Part shown: piece after piece, positions 34,463 to 43,986 of the stretch | How positions within the stretch are numbered: position 1 is the first letter of the stretch | How the letters are laid out: every line of letters starts with the position of its first letter | Assembly (NCBI RefSeq): GCF_006483445.1 | Contig: NZ_PPPT01000007.1 | Coordinates: 1 to 46,847, forward strand | Reading direction: 5' to 3' | DNA length: 46,847 bases | From: Bradyrhizobium guangdongense | Lineage (GTDB): Bacteria > Pseudomonadota > Alphaproteobacteria > Rhizobiales > Xanthobacteraceae | Translations under genes and position numbers: made by a program | Notes under the pieces: model-generated | Databases searched by the model: none | The model's input: the letters and a program-made list of their open reading frames with translations, nothing else | What the model was told of the DNA's origin: nothing

Positions 34463-35378
34463 GCCGAAGAAGCGCGACGTCGCGCTCGTTGTCGACGACT
34501 CGCCGGAAACCTTGCGGTTGCTCACCGACGCGCTCGACGGCGCCGGCATGACCGTGATGGTCGCGCTCGACGGCGCCAGCGCCATGCGCATCGTCGACCA
34601 GATCACGCCCGACATCGTGCTGCTGGACGCGGTGATGCCGGGCATGGACGGGTTCGAGACCTGCCGGCGGCTGAAGCGCGATTCGGGGCTCGACAACGTT
34701 CCCGTGATCTTCATGACGGGGCTCGCCGAGACCGAGCACATCGTGCGCGGGCTCGAAGCCGGCGGCGTCGATTATGTGACCAAGCCGATCGTGATCGAGG
34801 AGATGCTGGCGCGCATCCGCGTGCATCTCGCCAATGCGCGGCTGACGCAGAGCGCACGCGCCGCGCTCGACGTCTCCGGACGTTTTCTTTTTGCGGTCAG
34901 CAAGCAGGGCAAGGTGCTGTGGGCGACGCCGCAGGCGCAGAAGCTTTTGGCCGATCACCACGGCGCGAGCGCGAGCGACGACATCGGCCTCCCGGCCTCG
35001 ATGCTGCAATGGCTGGAGCAGGCCAACAAGGGCCGCAGCGGCGCCAAGGCGCAGGCCGCCTCGCTCCCCGACAATCCGCAGCTCCGGCTCTATTACATGG
35101 GCGAGCTCGCCCCGAACGAGGTCTTGCTGCGGCTCTCCAAGGAATCCGGCACCGCACTGCCGCCGGAATTTTCCAGCGAGCTCGGCCTCACCACCCGCGA
35201 GGGCGAGGTGCTGGCCTGGCTCAGCAAGGGCAAGACCAACCGCGACATCGCGCAAATTTTGGGGTTAAGCCCGCGCACGGTGGACAAGCACCTGGAGCAG
35301 ATCTACGCAAAGCTCGGCGTGGAGAACCGCACCGCGGCGGCGGCGGTGGCGACGAATGCGACGAGGCGGAATTCCTGA
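34452..35378 (+). CDS. Response regulator, REC plus LuxR-type HTH
   Basis: A 308-residue two-component regulator. The receiver domain spans about 8-125, with the acidic pair in VVDDSPETL, the phospho-acceptor Asp59 in DIVLLDAVMPGMDG and the lysine in DYVTKPIVIEE. A middle segment (about 135-230) with FLFAVSKQGKVLWATPQAQK has a PAS-like look. The C-terminal LuxR helix-turn-helix is LTTREGEVLAWLSKGKTNRD followed by ILGLSPRTVDKHLEQIYAKL. The start overlaps the kinase gene by 11 bases, so the two are co-translated and are probably cognate partners. The obvious target is the divergent urt-fmd-amiE operon, plus self-regulation. Confidence 0.92.
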   Translation: MNTEPKKRDVALVVDDSPETLRLLTDALDGAGMTVMVALDGASAMRIVDQITPDIVLLDAVMPGMDGFETCRRLKRDSGLDNVPVIFMTGLAETEHIVRGLEAGGVDYVTKPIVIEEMLARIRVHLANARLTQSARAALDVSGRFLFAVSKQGKVLWATPQAQKLLADHHGASASDDIGLPASMLQWLEQANKGRSGAKAQAASLPDNPQLRLYYMGELAPNEVLLRLSKESGTALPPEFSSELGLTTREGEVLAWLSKGKTNRDIAQILGLSPRTVDKHLEQIYAKLGVENRTAAAAVATNATRRNS

Positions 35379-35390
35379 TCACAATCTCGC

Positions 35391-35534
35391 CATCGTCCCG
35401 GACAAGCGCAGCGAAGCGGCGCGCCGATCCAGGACCCATTACCCCGGGAAACAGTTTGACGAAGACTCGGGGTTACCACTTCGCGCCACATCTTCTCCCT
35501 GGGGTAATGGGTCCTGGCTTTCGCCAGGACGACA
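35391..35534. repeat. Palindromic intergenic repeat (family C, copy 1)
   Basis: The arms CCAGGACCCATTACCCC (from about 35429) and GGGGTAATGGGTCCTGG (ending near 35518) are complementary, and the right end CTTTCGCCAGGACGACA matches the other two copies at 40830 and 44892. It fills most of the convergent gap 35379-35540, in which no gene is seen. Confidence 0.8.
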
Positions 35535-35540
35535 TTGCCC

Positions 35541-37109
35541 TCACTTATAAACAAACGCCGCATCATCGAGATCCGCCTTCGGGATCTCGTCCTTCTCGGT
35601 CCAGTAATCCTGGCTGTGCTGCCATTCCGGCTTGTCGCCGCGCTTGGGCAACAGGTTCATGTTGCGCATCATGTAGCCGGGGTTGAAGTTCTCCGGATCG
35701 ATCCAGGGCAGGATCGGCATGTTGTGGTCTTCGGGGCGCAGCTTCACCTCGACCTTCTTGGCGCCCTTCTTTTTCATGTGTCCGAGCAGGCGGCAGACGA
35801 AATCGGCGACGAGATCGACGCGCAGGGTCCAGCTTGCGCGGAAATAGCCGAACACCCAGACCATGTTCGGCACGCCCGTGAACATCATGCCGCGATAGGT
35901 GACGGTGTTGCCGAAATCGAGCGGCTTGCCGTCGATCTCGAAGGCGATGTCGCCGAGCGTGCAGAGATTGAAGCCGGTCGCGGTGACGACGATGTCGGCC
36001 TCCAGCAGCTTGCCGGATTTGAGCTGGATGCCGTTCTCGACGAAGCATTCGATCTCGTCGGTGACGACGGACGCCTTGCCGCTGGCAATGCCCTTGAACA
36101 GGTCGGCGTCAGGCACAAAGGCGATGCGCTGCCGCCACGGGCGGTAGCTCGGCGTAAAATGCTTGTCGACGTCATAGTCCGGACCGAGGATCGCAGCGAT
36201 CTGGCCGATCAGCTCCTTCTTGACCGCTTCCGGATTGGAGATGCAGAGCTTCGTGAACGCGTCCTGCTCGAACAGGATCTTTCGCCGGACGATCTCGTGG
36301 ATCCATTCCTCGTCGACTTGCAGCCGGCGCAGCTCTTCCGCGATCTCGATGGCGTTGCGGCCGATCCGGAAATAGGTCGGCGATCGCTGCAGCATGGTGG
36401 CGTGCGCGCATTTGTCGGCGATGCTCGGCAACAGCGTCGCCGCGGTCGCGCCGGAGCCGATCACCACGACCTTCTTGTTGGTGAGATCGAGATCATCCGG
36501 CCAGGTCTGCGGATGCACGATGCGGCCCTTGAAGCGCTCGGTGCCCTTCCATTCCGGCGTGTAGCCTTCGGAGTGGCGGTAATAGCCCTGGCACATCCAG
36601 AGGAAGTTTGCGGTGAACATTCTGAGTTCGCCGCTATCGGTCGTGACGGCTTCGATGGTCCAGAGATTTGTCTCGCTCGACCAGCTCGCGGAATTGATCT
36701 TGTGCTTGTAGCGGATGTGTTTTGCGAGATCGTTGTCCTCGATCACGTCGTTCATGTAGTCGAGGATCTCTTCGGCGGTTGCGATCGGCGGGCCGACCCA
36801 GGGCTTGAAGCGATAGCCGAAGGTGTGGAGGTCGCTGTCGGAGCGGATGCCGGGATAGCGATGCGTGATCCAGGTGCCGCCAAAACTCTCCTTCGTCTCC
36901 AGGATAACGAAGCTCGTGCCGGGAAGCTGCTTGGTCAGGTGATACGCGCTGCCGATGCCGGAAATGCCGGCGCCGACGATCAACACGTCGAAATGTTCGG
37001 AAGCTTGCTTTTTGCTCGTGGCCGAGCGAACGGCGACATTCATTGTTGGCTTTGCTTTCTTTATCCGTCGTCCGTTTTTCGGACGGCGCGTTTCCTCCGC
37101 GACAGGCAT
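35541..37109 (-). CDS. Flavin-containing Baeyer-Villiger-type monooxygenase
   Basis: A 522-residue FAD/NADPH monooxygenase. The FAD-binding motif GAGISGIGSAYHL begins at residue 46 and the NADPH-binding GSGATAATLL at 218. Between them FKGRIVHPQTWP (193-204) fits the Baeyer-Villiger fingerprint FxGxxxHxxxWP. ESFGGTWITHRYPGIRSDSD is typical of the family. An internal ATG at 37043 (MNVAVRSATS) could be the real start, since the first 22 residues are basic and unconserved in look; GAAGGAAG lies ahead of the 37109 ATG but at a long distance. The enzyme would oxidise a ketone to an ester or lactone, or oxygenate a heteroatom. Nothing next to it indicates a substrate. Confidence 0.88.
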   Translation of the reverse strand: MPVAEETRRPKNGRRIKKAKPTMNVAVRSATSKKQASEHFDVLIVGAGISGIGSAYHLTKQLPGTSFVILETKESFGGTWITHRYPGIRSDSDLHTFGYRFKPWVGPPIATAEEILDYMNDVIEDNDLAKHIRYKHKINSASWSSETNLWTIEAVTTDSGELRMFTANFLWMCQGYYRHSEGYTPEWKGTERFKGRIVHPQTWPDDLDLTNKKVVVIGSGATAATLLPSIADKCAHATMLQRSPTYFRIGRNAIEIAEELRRLQVDEEWIHEIVRRKILFEQDAFTKLCISNPEAVKKELIGQIAAILGPDYDVDKHFTPSYRPWRQRIAFVPDADLFKGIASGKASVVTDEIECFVENGIQLKSGKLLEADIVVTATGFNLCTLGDIAFEIDGKPLDFGNTVTYRGMMFTGVPNMVWVFGYFRASWTLRVDLVADFVCRLLGHMKKKGAKKVEVKLRPEDHNMPILPWIDPENFNPGYMMRNMNLLPKRGDKPEWQHSQDYWTEKDEIPKADLDDAAFVYK

Positions 37110-37162
37110 CGTCGCCCATCGCGCTTCCTTCGCAAAATGACATAGATCAATTCGCGATCAAA

Positions 37163-37921
37163 TCACAACGCCGCACCCCAGCTCCGCGCTGTCTGCAGTA
37201 TCCAGTCGCGATAGAGCGTGAGCGGCGTGACGCCGGTCAATCCGCCGCAGCCGTCGCTGCCGTTCGGCCCCGTCGACCAGCTGATGACACCGATGATAGC
37301 GGGACCATTTGGCTTGTCCTCGATCACCGGACCGCCGGAATCCCCGGTGCAGGCGCCGATTCCGGCGCTGCTCCCGTTAGTTACGGGATCGACGAGGCGA
37401 ATCTGGAGCGTGCCGGGCTTGCCTGTCGCGACGAGGCTAGCGACGCGCGTCGCACCGCCGCTCTTGCCGTCACCGCGCACGGTGACGCCGATGCCGGCGA
37501 TGGTAAAACGGCTGCCGACCTGAATTGGAATCTGCGGCGTGCCGACTGCGACCGTCGATTTTCCTTTCAGTGGAATTTCCAACTGCAGCAGCGCGACATC
37601 GGCAGTGGCTCGATGCGACTGCATCGCCTGCATGTTGAAGCCGGGATGGATCGCGATCGCGCGGATATTTTGCAGCTCCGGTTTGCCGTCGGCGCCGGTG
37701 GCGACGATCTTGTAATCGGCGCCCGGCTGCACGCAATGCGCGACCGTGAGAACGATTTTTGGCGCGATCAGGCTGCCGCTGCAGAAGTTTCCGCGCGAGC
37801 CGACGATGGTGACGACCGCGCGCGCAACGCCCTCCGTCTGCGGCGTGCCGCCATTGACGATGGCATGGGCCGGCGCGGCGAGCAGCAGCGCGGCGATGGT
37901 CAGGAGTTTCGCGGTCTTCAT
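37163..37921 (-). CDS. Secreted trypsin-like (S1) serine protease
   Basis: A 252-residue exported protease. The signal peptide MKTAKLLTIAALLLAAPAHA is followed directly by IVNGG, the classical mature N-terminus of S1 proteases, so signal cleavage alone might activate it. The triad is His62 (VLTVAHCV), Asp108 (ADVALLQLEIPL) and Ser195 (CTGDSGGPVI). Six residues before the serine, where trypsin has Asp189, there is glycine, so cleavage after Lys/Arg is not expected. Cysteines near the histidine and serine loops allow the common disulfides. It is likely periplasmic or secreted. It stands alone, divergent from the HAD gene. Confidence 0.9.
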   Translation of the reverse strand: MKTAKLLTIAALLLAAPAHAIVNGGTPQTEGVARAVVTIVGSRGNFCSGSLIAPKIVLTVAHCVQPGADYKIVATGADGKPELQNIRAIAIHPGFNMQAMQSHRATADVALLQLEIPLKGKSTVAVGTPQIPIQVGSRFTIAGIGVTVRGDGKSGGATRVASLVATGKPGTLQIRLVDPVTNGSSAGIGACTGDSGGPVIEDKPNGPAIIGVISWSTGPNGSDGCGGLTGVTPLTLYRDWILQTARSWGAAL

Positions 37922-38012
37922 GGGGACTTGGCATAGCCGCTCGCAACGCTTCGGGCTAGTCCCGCCCGCAATCGCATGCTAGCCGTCGTCTGAAACATGC
38001 GAGGATACGACA

Positions 38013-38648
38013 GTGGCGATCGAGGCGGTGATCTGGGATTTTGGCGGTGTGCTGACGACCTCGCCGTTCGAGGCGTTTTCGCGGTTCGAGACCGAGCGCG
38101 GCCTGCCCGCCGACATCATCCGGCGCACCAATGCCGCCAATCACCTCGAAAACGCCTGGGCAAAATTCGAGCGCGCCGAAGTGGACATCGAAACCTTCGA
38201 TCATTTATTCGCGGCGGAATCGCTCGCGCTCGGCGCCGAGGTGCGCGGTCGCGACGTGCTGCCGCTGCTGCAGGGCGACCTTCGGCCGGAAATGGTCGAG
38301 GCGCTGAAGCGCATCAAGGCGCAGCACAAGACCGGCTGCATCACCAACAATCTGCCGGCCAACGCGATCGGCAGCAGGACCGGGCGCTCACTTTACGTCG
38401 CCGAGGTGATGGTGCTGTTCGACCACGTCATCGAGTCAGCCAAGATCGGCCTGCGCAAGCCCGACCCGCGCATTTACCAGATGATGGTCGAGACGCTGAA
38501 GGTGGATCCGACACGGTGCGTCTATCTCGACGATCTCGGCGTGAATTTGAAGCCGGCGCGCGAGATGGGGATGACGACGATCAAGGTCACGAGCGGCGCG
38601 CAGGCGATCGCGGAGCTTGAGGCTGCGACGGGGATGAAGCTGCGGTAG
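38013..38648 (+). CDS. HAD-superfamily hydrolase (subfamily IA)
   Basis: A 211-residue haloacid-dehalogenase-like phosphatase. Motif I is VIWDFGGVLTTSPF with nucleophile Asp9, motif II is around CITNNLPANA, motif III is the lysine in GLRKPDPRIYQMM, and motif IV is CVYLDDLGVNLKPAREMGM. A helical cap lies between motifs I and II. The pattern resembles the phosphatase domain of epoxide hydrolase/ACAD10-like proteins. The GTG start at 38013 is supported by GAGGA upstream. The substrate is unknown. Confidence 0.88.
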   Translation: MAIEAVIWDFGGVLTTSPFEAFSRFETERGLPADIIRRTNAANHLENAWAKFERAEVDIETFDHLFAAESLALGAEVRGRDVLPLLQGDLRPEMVEALKRIKAQHKTGCITNNLPANAIGSRTGRSLYVAEVMVLFDHVIESAKIGLRKPDPRIYQMMVETLKVDPTRCVYLDDLGVNLKPAREMGMTTIKVTSGAQAIAELEAATGMKLR

Positions 38649-38651
38649 TGA

Positions 38652-38724
38652 CGTAGCCCGCATGAAGCGCAGCGCAATGCGGGACCAGCGGCCCCGGATT
38701 ACGCTTCGCTCCATCCGGGCTACG
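38652..38724. repeat. Palindromic repeat between HAD gene and mtnA
   Basis: GTAGCCCGCATGAAGCGCAG on the left and the CGCTTCGCTCCATCCGGGCTAC arm on the right are largely complementary. The element can form a hairpin between two convergent genes and may act as a two-way terminator. Its right arm includes the mtnA stop codon. Confidence 0.75.
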
Positions 38725-39820
38725 CCCGTGCAATCCGCTCCGGAAACGCGGCCGCGAGCGACGCGCGGTCGGGCTTCAGCACACCGCGTTCGGTGATCAG
38801 GCCGGTCACCAGCCGCGCCGGTGTCACGTCGAAGGCATAGTTCGCGACCGGCGATCCCTTGGGCACGATGCGCACCGTCTCGAGGCGACCGTCTGCGGTG
38901 CGGCCGGTCATGTCGGTGACCTCCGTGCCGCTGCGCTGCTCGATCGGAATATCCCTGATGCCATCATTGACGGCGAAATCGATCGTCGGCGACGGCAGCG
39001 CGACGTAGAACGGCACGTTGTTGTCGTGCGCGGCGAGCGCCTTGAGATAGGTGCCGATCTTGTTGCAGACGTCGCCATTGGCGGCAACGCGGTCGGTGCC
39101 GACGATGGCGAGATCCACCATGCCGTGCTGCATCAGGTGACCGCCGGTGTTGTCGGGGATGACCGTGTGCGGCACGCCGTGATGGCCGAGCTCCCAGGCG
39201 GTGAGCGAGGCGCCCTGGTTGCGGGGCCGCGTCTCGTCGACCCAGACATGAACCTTGATGCCGCGCTCATGCGCGAGATAGATCGGCGCCGTTGCGGTGC
39301 CCCAGTCGACGGTCGCAAGCCAGCCGGCATTGCAATGGGTCAGCAGATTGACGGTCTCGCCGCGCTTCTTCGCGGCGATCGCCTCGATCAGCGCAAGACC
39401 GTTGCGGGCAATGCCCCGGTTGATCTCGACATCCTGTTCGGCGATCTCGTCGGCGCGCGCGTAGGCGGCTTCCGCACGTTCTTCCGGATCGACTGGCGCA
39501 AGCGCTGTGCGCATCTCGTCCAGCGCCCATTTCAGATTGATCGCCGTTGGCCGCGTCACGATGAGGGTGTCGTAGCCACGCTTCAAGCCGGCATCGGAAC
39601 TGTCCTCGCGCATCGCGAGCGCCATGCCATAAGCCGCGGTCGCTCCGATCAGCGGCGCGCCGCGCACCAGCATGTCGCGGATTGCGACCGCCGCGTCCTC
39701 GCAGGTGGTCAGCTTCGCAACAATGAACTCATGCGGCAGCCGGCGCTGATCGATCGCTCCGACCGACCAGCCGTCGCGCTCGCGCCAGATGCTGCGATAA
39801 TGCTTGCCGTCGACCTTCAT
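38720..39820 (-). CDS. mtnA: S-methyl-5-thioribose-1-phosphate isomerase
   Basis: A 366-residue isomerase converting methylthioribose-1-phosphate to methylthioribulose-1-phosphate in methylthioadenosine salvage. Family motifs are [19 protein letters not shown] (about 52-70), the catalytic cysteine in [16 protein letters not shown] (Cys163), [16 protein letters not shown] and the catalytic aspartate in [20 protein letters not shown] (Asp243). The length is normal. It follows mtnP by 18 bases on the same strand, so the two form an operon. The later steps of the classical salvage route are not in this window. Confidence 0.95.
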   Translation of the reverse strand: MKVDGKHYRSIWRERDGWSVGAIDQRRLPHEFIVAKLTTCEDAAVAIRDMLVRGAPLIGATAAYGMALAMREDSSDAGLKRGYDTLIVTRPTAINLKWALDEMRTALAPVDPEERAEAAYARADEIAEQDVEINRGIARNGLALIEAIAAKKRGETVNLLTHCNAGWLATVDWGTATAPIYLAHERGIKVHVWVDETRPRNQGASLTAWELGHHGVPHTVIPDNTGGHLMQHGMVDLAIVGTDRVAANGDVCNKIGTYLKALAAHDNNVPFYVALPSPTIDFAVNDGIRDIPIEQRSGTEVTDMTGRTADGRLETVRIVPKGSPVANYAFDVTPARLVTGLITERGVLKPDRASLAAAFPERIARA

Positions 39821-39838
39821 CGCGCCTCACTTCCAGCC

Positions 39839-40714
<876 letters not shown>

Positions 40715-40829
40715 GAATGCTCCACCCGTGTGTATGGGGAGAAGCTATGCCAGTTTTGGGAGGGATTTGGAACGGGGGATGGTGCTGGCCTGACTATCAG
40801 GAGCGCTGAGGCGCTTCACACCCTCGGTG

Positions 40830-40955
40830 TCGTCCTGGCGAAAGCCAGGACCCATTACCCCAGGGAGAAGTTTGGCGAAGACTGGTCGTTCGGTACGACT
40901 ACCATCCGCAATCGATAGATTCCGCGGTATGGGCCCTGGCCTTCGCCAGGACGAC
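40830..40955. repeat. Palindromic intergenic repeat (family C, copy 2)
   Basis: It opens with CGTCCTGGCGAAAGCCAGGA and closes with CTTCGCCAGGACGACG. The outer arms are complementary and the inner CCATTACCCC element matches copies at 35391 and 44892. It lies between mtnP and the acyl carrier protein gene; no gene is seen in 40715-41007. Confidence 0.8.
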
Positions 40956-41007
40956 GCCGGGGAGGTACAGTCGCGTACCTCGCTCGCAGTTCTTCCGGCG
41001 AGGCGGA

Positions 41008-41280
41008 CTACGCCGCCTTCACCGGCTGCAACTGGCTCACCACCATGCGCAGCAGCGAGTCCACCGACTGGAAGTTCTCCGGGGTGATCTCTCCTTGCGG
41101 GATCGTGAAGTCGAACTCGGCTTCGACGCCCAGCATCAGGTTGACCATGTCCATCGAGGTCAGGCCGATGTCGACGAGGCGCGCGGCCGGGGTGACGTCG
41201 GCGGACAGCGAATTCTGCGCGAGGATGCCCGCGACCAGCTTGATAATGCGATTCTGAACGTCGGTCTCGAACGCCTGCAT
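41008..41280 (-). CDS. Acyl/aminoacyl carrier protein
   Basis: A 90-residue acidic four-helix carrier protein. The phosphopantetheine site is Ser42 in VDIGLTSMDMVNLML, where the common DSL is replaced by TSM. The length and helix pattern fit discrete acyl carrier proteins, but it is clearly not the housekeeping AcpP. AAGGGAG precedes the ATG. It is divergent from the genes for an acyl-CoA dehydrogenase-like protein and an amino acid:[carrier protein] ligase; in characterised systems such ligases load a small carrier protein encoded nearby. It is therefore the probable acceptor of the amino acid. Confidence 0.9.
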   Translation of the reverse strand: MQAFETDVQNRIIKLVAGILAQNSLSADVTPAARLVDIGLTSMDMVNLMLGVEAEFDFTIPQGEITPENFQSVDSLLRMVVSQLQPVKAA

Positions 41281-41609
41281 CTGTATGCTCCCTTATTATC
41301 CCCGGCCGATGATTCCTGGGCCGGTCCGGCAATTGGGCGGCACCATAGCCGCGCTGTCTTAGGAAACGATGACTCACGTTGAATAAAATTGGACTTCTTA
41401 GAAATCGCTAACGCGATGTTAGGAATTCGGGGGCGCCTGCAAACCAGACCTTAACTGTTCGCTCCGAATGAATTTTGTTTACCCTCAATTTCGTCGACGA
41501 ATTTGAATTAAATCCGTAGCCTCTGGTTCCAAGCAAACATGGTCGGATGATCGTTCACGCATCGGCTGATGCCGATCGATCTCGAACGACAAAGCAGAGG
41601 CGGACAGTC
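41281..41609. promoter_or_regulatory. AT-rich divergent control region of the carrier-protein locus
   Basis: A gap of 329 bases, noticeably AT-richer than its surroundings. It contains a perfect dyad CTAAC-GCGAT-GTTAG (41408-41422), a 12-bp palindrome TTCGTCGACGAA (41490-41501), and three TTAGGAA/TTAGAAA-like direct repeats near 41359, 41396 and 41419. Promoters for the carrier protein (minus) and dehydrogenase (plus) must lie here; I cannot place the -35/-10 boxes with confidence. Confidence 0.55.
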
Positions 41610-42830
41610 ATGAACGTGCGTGAAGCAACCCTTCAACCTGCCGACGACGCCCAGGCGAGCTTTCTGGACCGGGTGCCGTCGCTCGTCGAACGCGCCGGCA
41701 AGATGGCCAAGGCGGCCGCGGCCGATGCCGAAGCCGTGGACCGCGAAGCCCGCTTTCCGCACAAGGCATTTGACGTCGCGCGCGAGGAAAAGCTGCTCGG
41801 CATCATGATCCCGGTCGAGTTCGGCGGCTTTGGCGGCTCGATCTACGACGTCACCGACGTCTGCTACACGCTGGGACGCGCATGCGCCTCCACCGCGATG
41901 ATCTATGCGATGCACCAGACCAAGGTCGCCTGCATCGTTCGCCACGGCCATGGCATTCCCTGGATGGAAACCATGATGCGCCGGGTCGGTCGCGACCAGT
42001 GGCTTCTGGCGTCCTCCACCACCGAAGGGCAGAACGGCGGCAACATCCGCTCCAGCGCCGCCGCCGTCGGCCACGACAACGACATGATCTCGCTGCTGCG
42101 CGATGCGACCGTAATCTCCTACGGCGCCGAGGCCGACGGTCTCGTGACCGTCGCGCGCCGCGCCAATGATGCCGCCTCCTCCGACCAGGTGCTGCTGGCG
42201 CTCGCCAAGGACGACTATTCGCTCAAGCGCACGCTCGGCTGGGAAACGCTCGGCATGCGCGGCACCTGCTCGACCGGGTTCGAGCTCCGGGTCGACTGCC
42301 CGGCCGATCGCGTCTTCCCCGAGGGCTATGACAAGATCCACAGCCAGACCATGACGCCGTTTGCGCATCTGTGCTGGTCGTCGGCCTGGGCCGGCGTCGC
42401 CGCTGCCGCGGTCGAACGTGCGCAGGCTTTCATCCGCAAGGCGGCCCGCTCATCCGGCGGACAGATGCCCCCGGCCGCCGCGCACTTCACCGCCGCAAAA
42501 ATGTCGCTGGCGAGGCTCCGCGCGCTCATCGCCTCGAATGTCAGTGCTTTTGCCCGTCACGAGCATGACGAGCGGGCGCTCGGCTCGCTGGACTTCCAGT
42601 CCTCGATCACGCTTCTGAAGGTCCAGGCCTCCGAGCTCGCGGTCGAGACCGTGATGCATGCAATGCGCACGACCGGCCTCTCCGGCTATCGCAACGACGG
42701 CGACTTCACCATGGGCCGCCATCTGCGCGACATCCTCTCCTCGCCGATCATGATCAACAACGACCGCATTCTCGCCAATGCGGCGACCTCCACGCTGATG
42801 AGCGGCGTGCCCGCCAGCCTTCACGACTAA
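41610..42830 (+). CDS. Acyl-CoA dehydrogenase-like protein of the carrier-protein locus
   Basis: 406 residues with the acyl-CoA dehydrogenase fold: LLGIMIPVEFGGFGGSIYDV in the N-terminal helical domain, WLLASSTTEGQNGGNIRSSA and LGWETLGMRGTCSTGFELRV in the central domain, and a helical C-terminus with MHAMRTTGLSGYRNDGDFTM and HLRDILSSPIMINNDR. The usual catalytic-glutamate position near the C-terminus is not evident. The start at 41610 is supported by AGAGG; the frame is open 21 codons further. Given its carrier-protein and ligase neighbours it may act on an aminoacyl group tethered to the carrier protein, as dehydrogenases of this fold do in prolyl-carrier-protein oxidation. That role is inference. 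Confidence 0.85.
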   Translation: MNVREATLQPADDAQASFLDRVPSLVERAGKMAKAAAADAEAVDREARFPHKAFDVAREEKLLGIMIPVEFGGFGGSIYDVTDVCYTLGRACASTAMIYAMHQTKVACIVRHGHGIPWMETMMRRVGRDQWLLASSTTEGQNGGNIRSSAAAVGHDNDMISLLRDATVISYGAEADGLVTVARRANDAASSDQVLLALAKDDYSLKRTLGWETLGMRGTCSTGFELRVDCPADRVFPEGYDKIHSQTMTPFAHLCWSSAWAGVAAAAVERAQAFIRKAARSSGGQMPPAAAHFTAAKMSLARLRALIASNVSAFARHEHDERALGSLDFQSSITLLKVQASELAVETVMHAMRTTGLSGYRNDGDFTMGRHLRDILSSPIMINNDRILANAATSTLMSGVPASLHD

Positions 42831-42907
42831 AGAGCCGCCACGATCAAGCGCCTTAACGACCAACAAAGCCTTCAAGAAGAAAAAATCAGATAGCAGGAAT
42901 TGAAGCC

Positions 42908-43888
42908 ATGAACGTCGCCGTTCTCCCCAGTTCGCCCAGCACCGCGCCTGACGCCGCCGATCCGCTCGATCATCTCACGGAAAAACTGTTTCACCGCATG
43001 GGCGCCGACGGCGTCTATGCGCGCACCGCGCTCTATGAGGACATGGTGGAACGGCTGGCCGCACTGATCAGCCGGCATCGCGAAGCCGGCACCGAGGTGA
43101 TGCGCTTTCCCCCGGTGATGAGCCGCACGCAGCTCGAGAAATCCGGCTATCTCAAGAGCTTTCCGAACCTGCTCGGCTGCGTCTGCGGCCTGCACGGCAC
43201 CGAGCGCGAGATCAACGCCGCGGTGAGTCGCTTCGATGCCGGCGGCGACTGGACCTCGTCGCTCTCCCCCGCCGACCTCGTGCTGTCGCCGGCGGCCTGC
43301 TATCCCGTCTATCCGATCGCGGCGAGCCGCGGCCCGTTGCCGAAGGGCGGCCTGCGCTTCGACGTCGCCGCGGATTGCTTCCGCCGCGAACCGTCAAAGC
43401 ATCTCGACCGGCTGCAGTCGTTCCGGATGCGCGAATATGTCTGCATCGGCAGCCCCGACGACGTCGCCGATTTCCGCGAGCGCTGGATGGTGCGCGCGCA
43501 GGCGATCGCCCGCGACCTCGGACTGACCTTCCGCGTCGACTATGCCAGCGATCCCTTTTTCGGCCGCGTCGGCCAGATGAAGGCGGTCAGCCAGAAGCAG
43601 CAGCAGCTCAAGTTCGAGCTCCTGATTCCGCTGCGCTCGGAAGAGCAGCCGACGGCCTGCATGAGCTTCAACTATCACCGCGAGCATTTTGGCACGACCT
43701 GGGGCATCCAGGACGCCAATGGCGAGCCCGCGCATACCGGTTGCGTCGCCTTCGGCATGGACCGGCTTGCGGTCGCGATGTTCCACACCCACGGCACCGA
43801 TCTCTCGACCTGGCCCGCCAAGGTCCGCGACATTTTGGGACTTCAGCCGCAGGTCGCGGTCGATGCCCATGGCGAGGGCTGGCGCTAG
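42908..43888 (+). CDS. Amino acid:[carrier protein] ligase (seryl-tRNA synthetase-like)
   Basis: A 326-residue class II aminoacyl-tRNA-synthetase-like protein lacking a tRNA-binding domain. It is related to the catalytic core of atypical methanogen SerRS and to the ligases of Bradyrhizobium japonicum and Agrobacterium that load glycine or alanine onto carrier proteins. Zinc ligands expected from that family are in place: Cys131 (SPAACYPVYP), Glu176 (FRMREYVC) and Cys279 (AHTGCVAFGMDRL). Motif 2 is CFRREPSKHLDRL and motif 3 includes GMDRLAVAMF. It would activate an amino acid with ATP and transfer it to the phosphopantetheine arm, most likely of the carrier protein at 41008. AGGAA precedes the ATG. 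Confidence 0.92.
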   Translation: MNVAVLPSSPSTAPDAADPLDHLTEKLFHRMGADGVYARTALYEDMVERLAALISRHREAGTEVMRFPPVMSRTQLEKSGYLKSFPNLLGCVCGLHGTEREINAAVSRFDAGGDWTSSLSPADLVLSPAACYPVYPIAASRGPLPKGGLRFDVAADCFRREPSKHLDRLQSFRMREYVCIGSPDDVADFRERWMVRAQAIARDLGLTFRVDYASDPFFGRVGQMKAVSQKQQQLKFELLIPLRSEEQPTACMSFNYHREHFGTTWGIQDANGEPAHTGCVAFGMDRLAVAMFHTHGTDLSTWPAKVRDILGLQPQVAVDAHGEGWR

Positions 43889-43920
43889 GCCGAAAGGCCT
43901 GCCCGGATTTTTGTCTTGAC

Positions 43921-43964
43921 GCGTTTTCTTCACGCGAACCGGGATCCACTTCGCTCGAAAACGC
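43921..43964. repeat. Short rhizobial-type palindromic repeat
   Basis: GCGTTTTC at 43921 and GAAAACGC ending at 43964 are exact complements, with CACGCGAACC and CCACTTCGCTC inside. This element type recurs in rhizobial genomes. It lies in the 98-base gap between the ligase and acyltransferase genes; a small AGGCC-GAAA-GGCCT hairpin lies just upstream near 43888. Confidence 0.65.
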
Positions 43965-43986
43965 TTTGTGAACAGGCAACACCAAC

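Noticed and set aside
40745..41377. Minus-strand frame overlapping the carrier protein gene and repeat C
   Set aside because: It reads through the repeat and a shifted frame of the carrier protein; the 90-residue carrier protein has a strong ribosome binding site and a clear phosphopantetheine site.
43888..43915. AGGCC-GAAA-GGCCT hairpin followed by a T run as a terminator after the ligase gene
   Set aside because: The stem is only five base pairs and the T run lies several bases away; too weak to call a terminator between genes that look co-transcribed.
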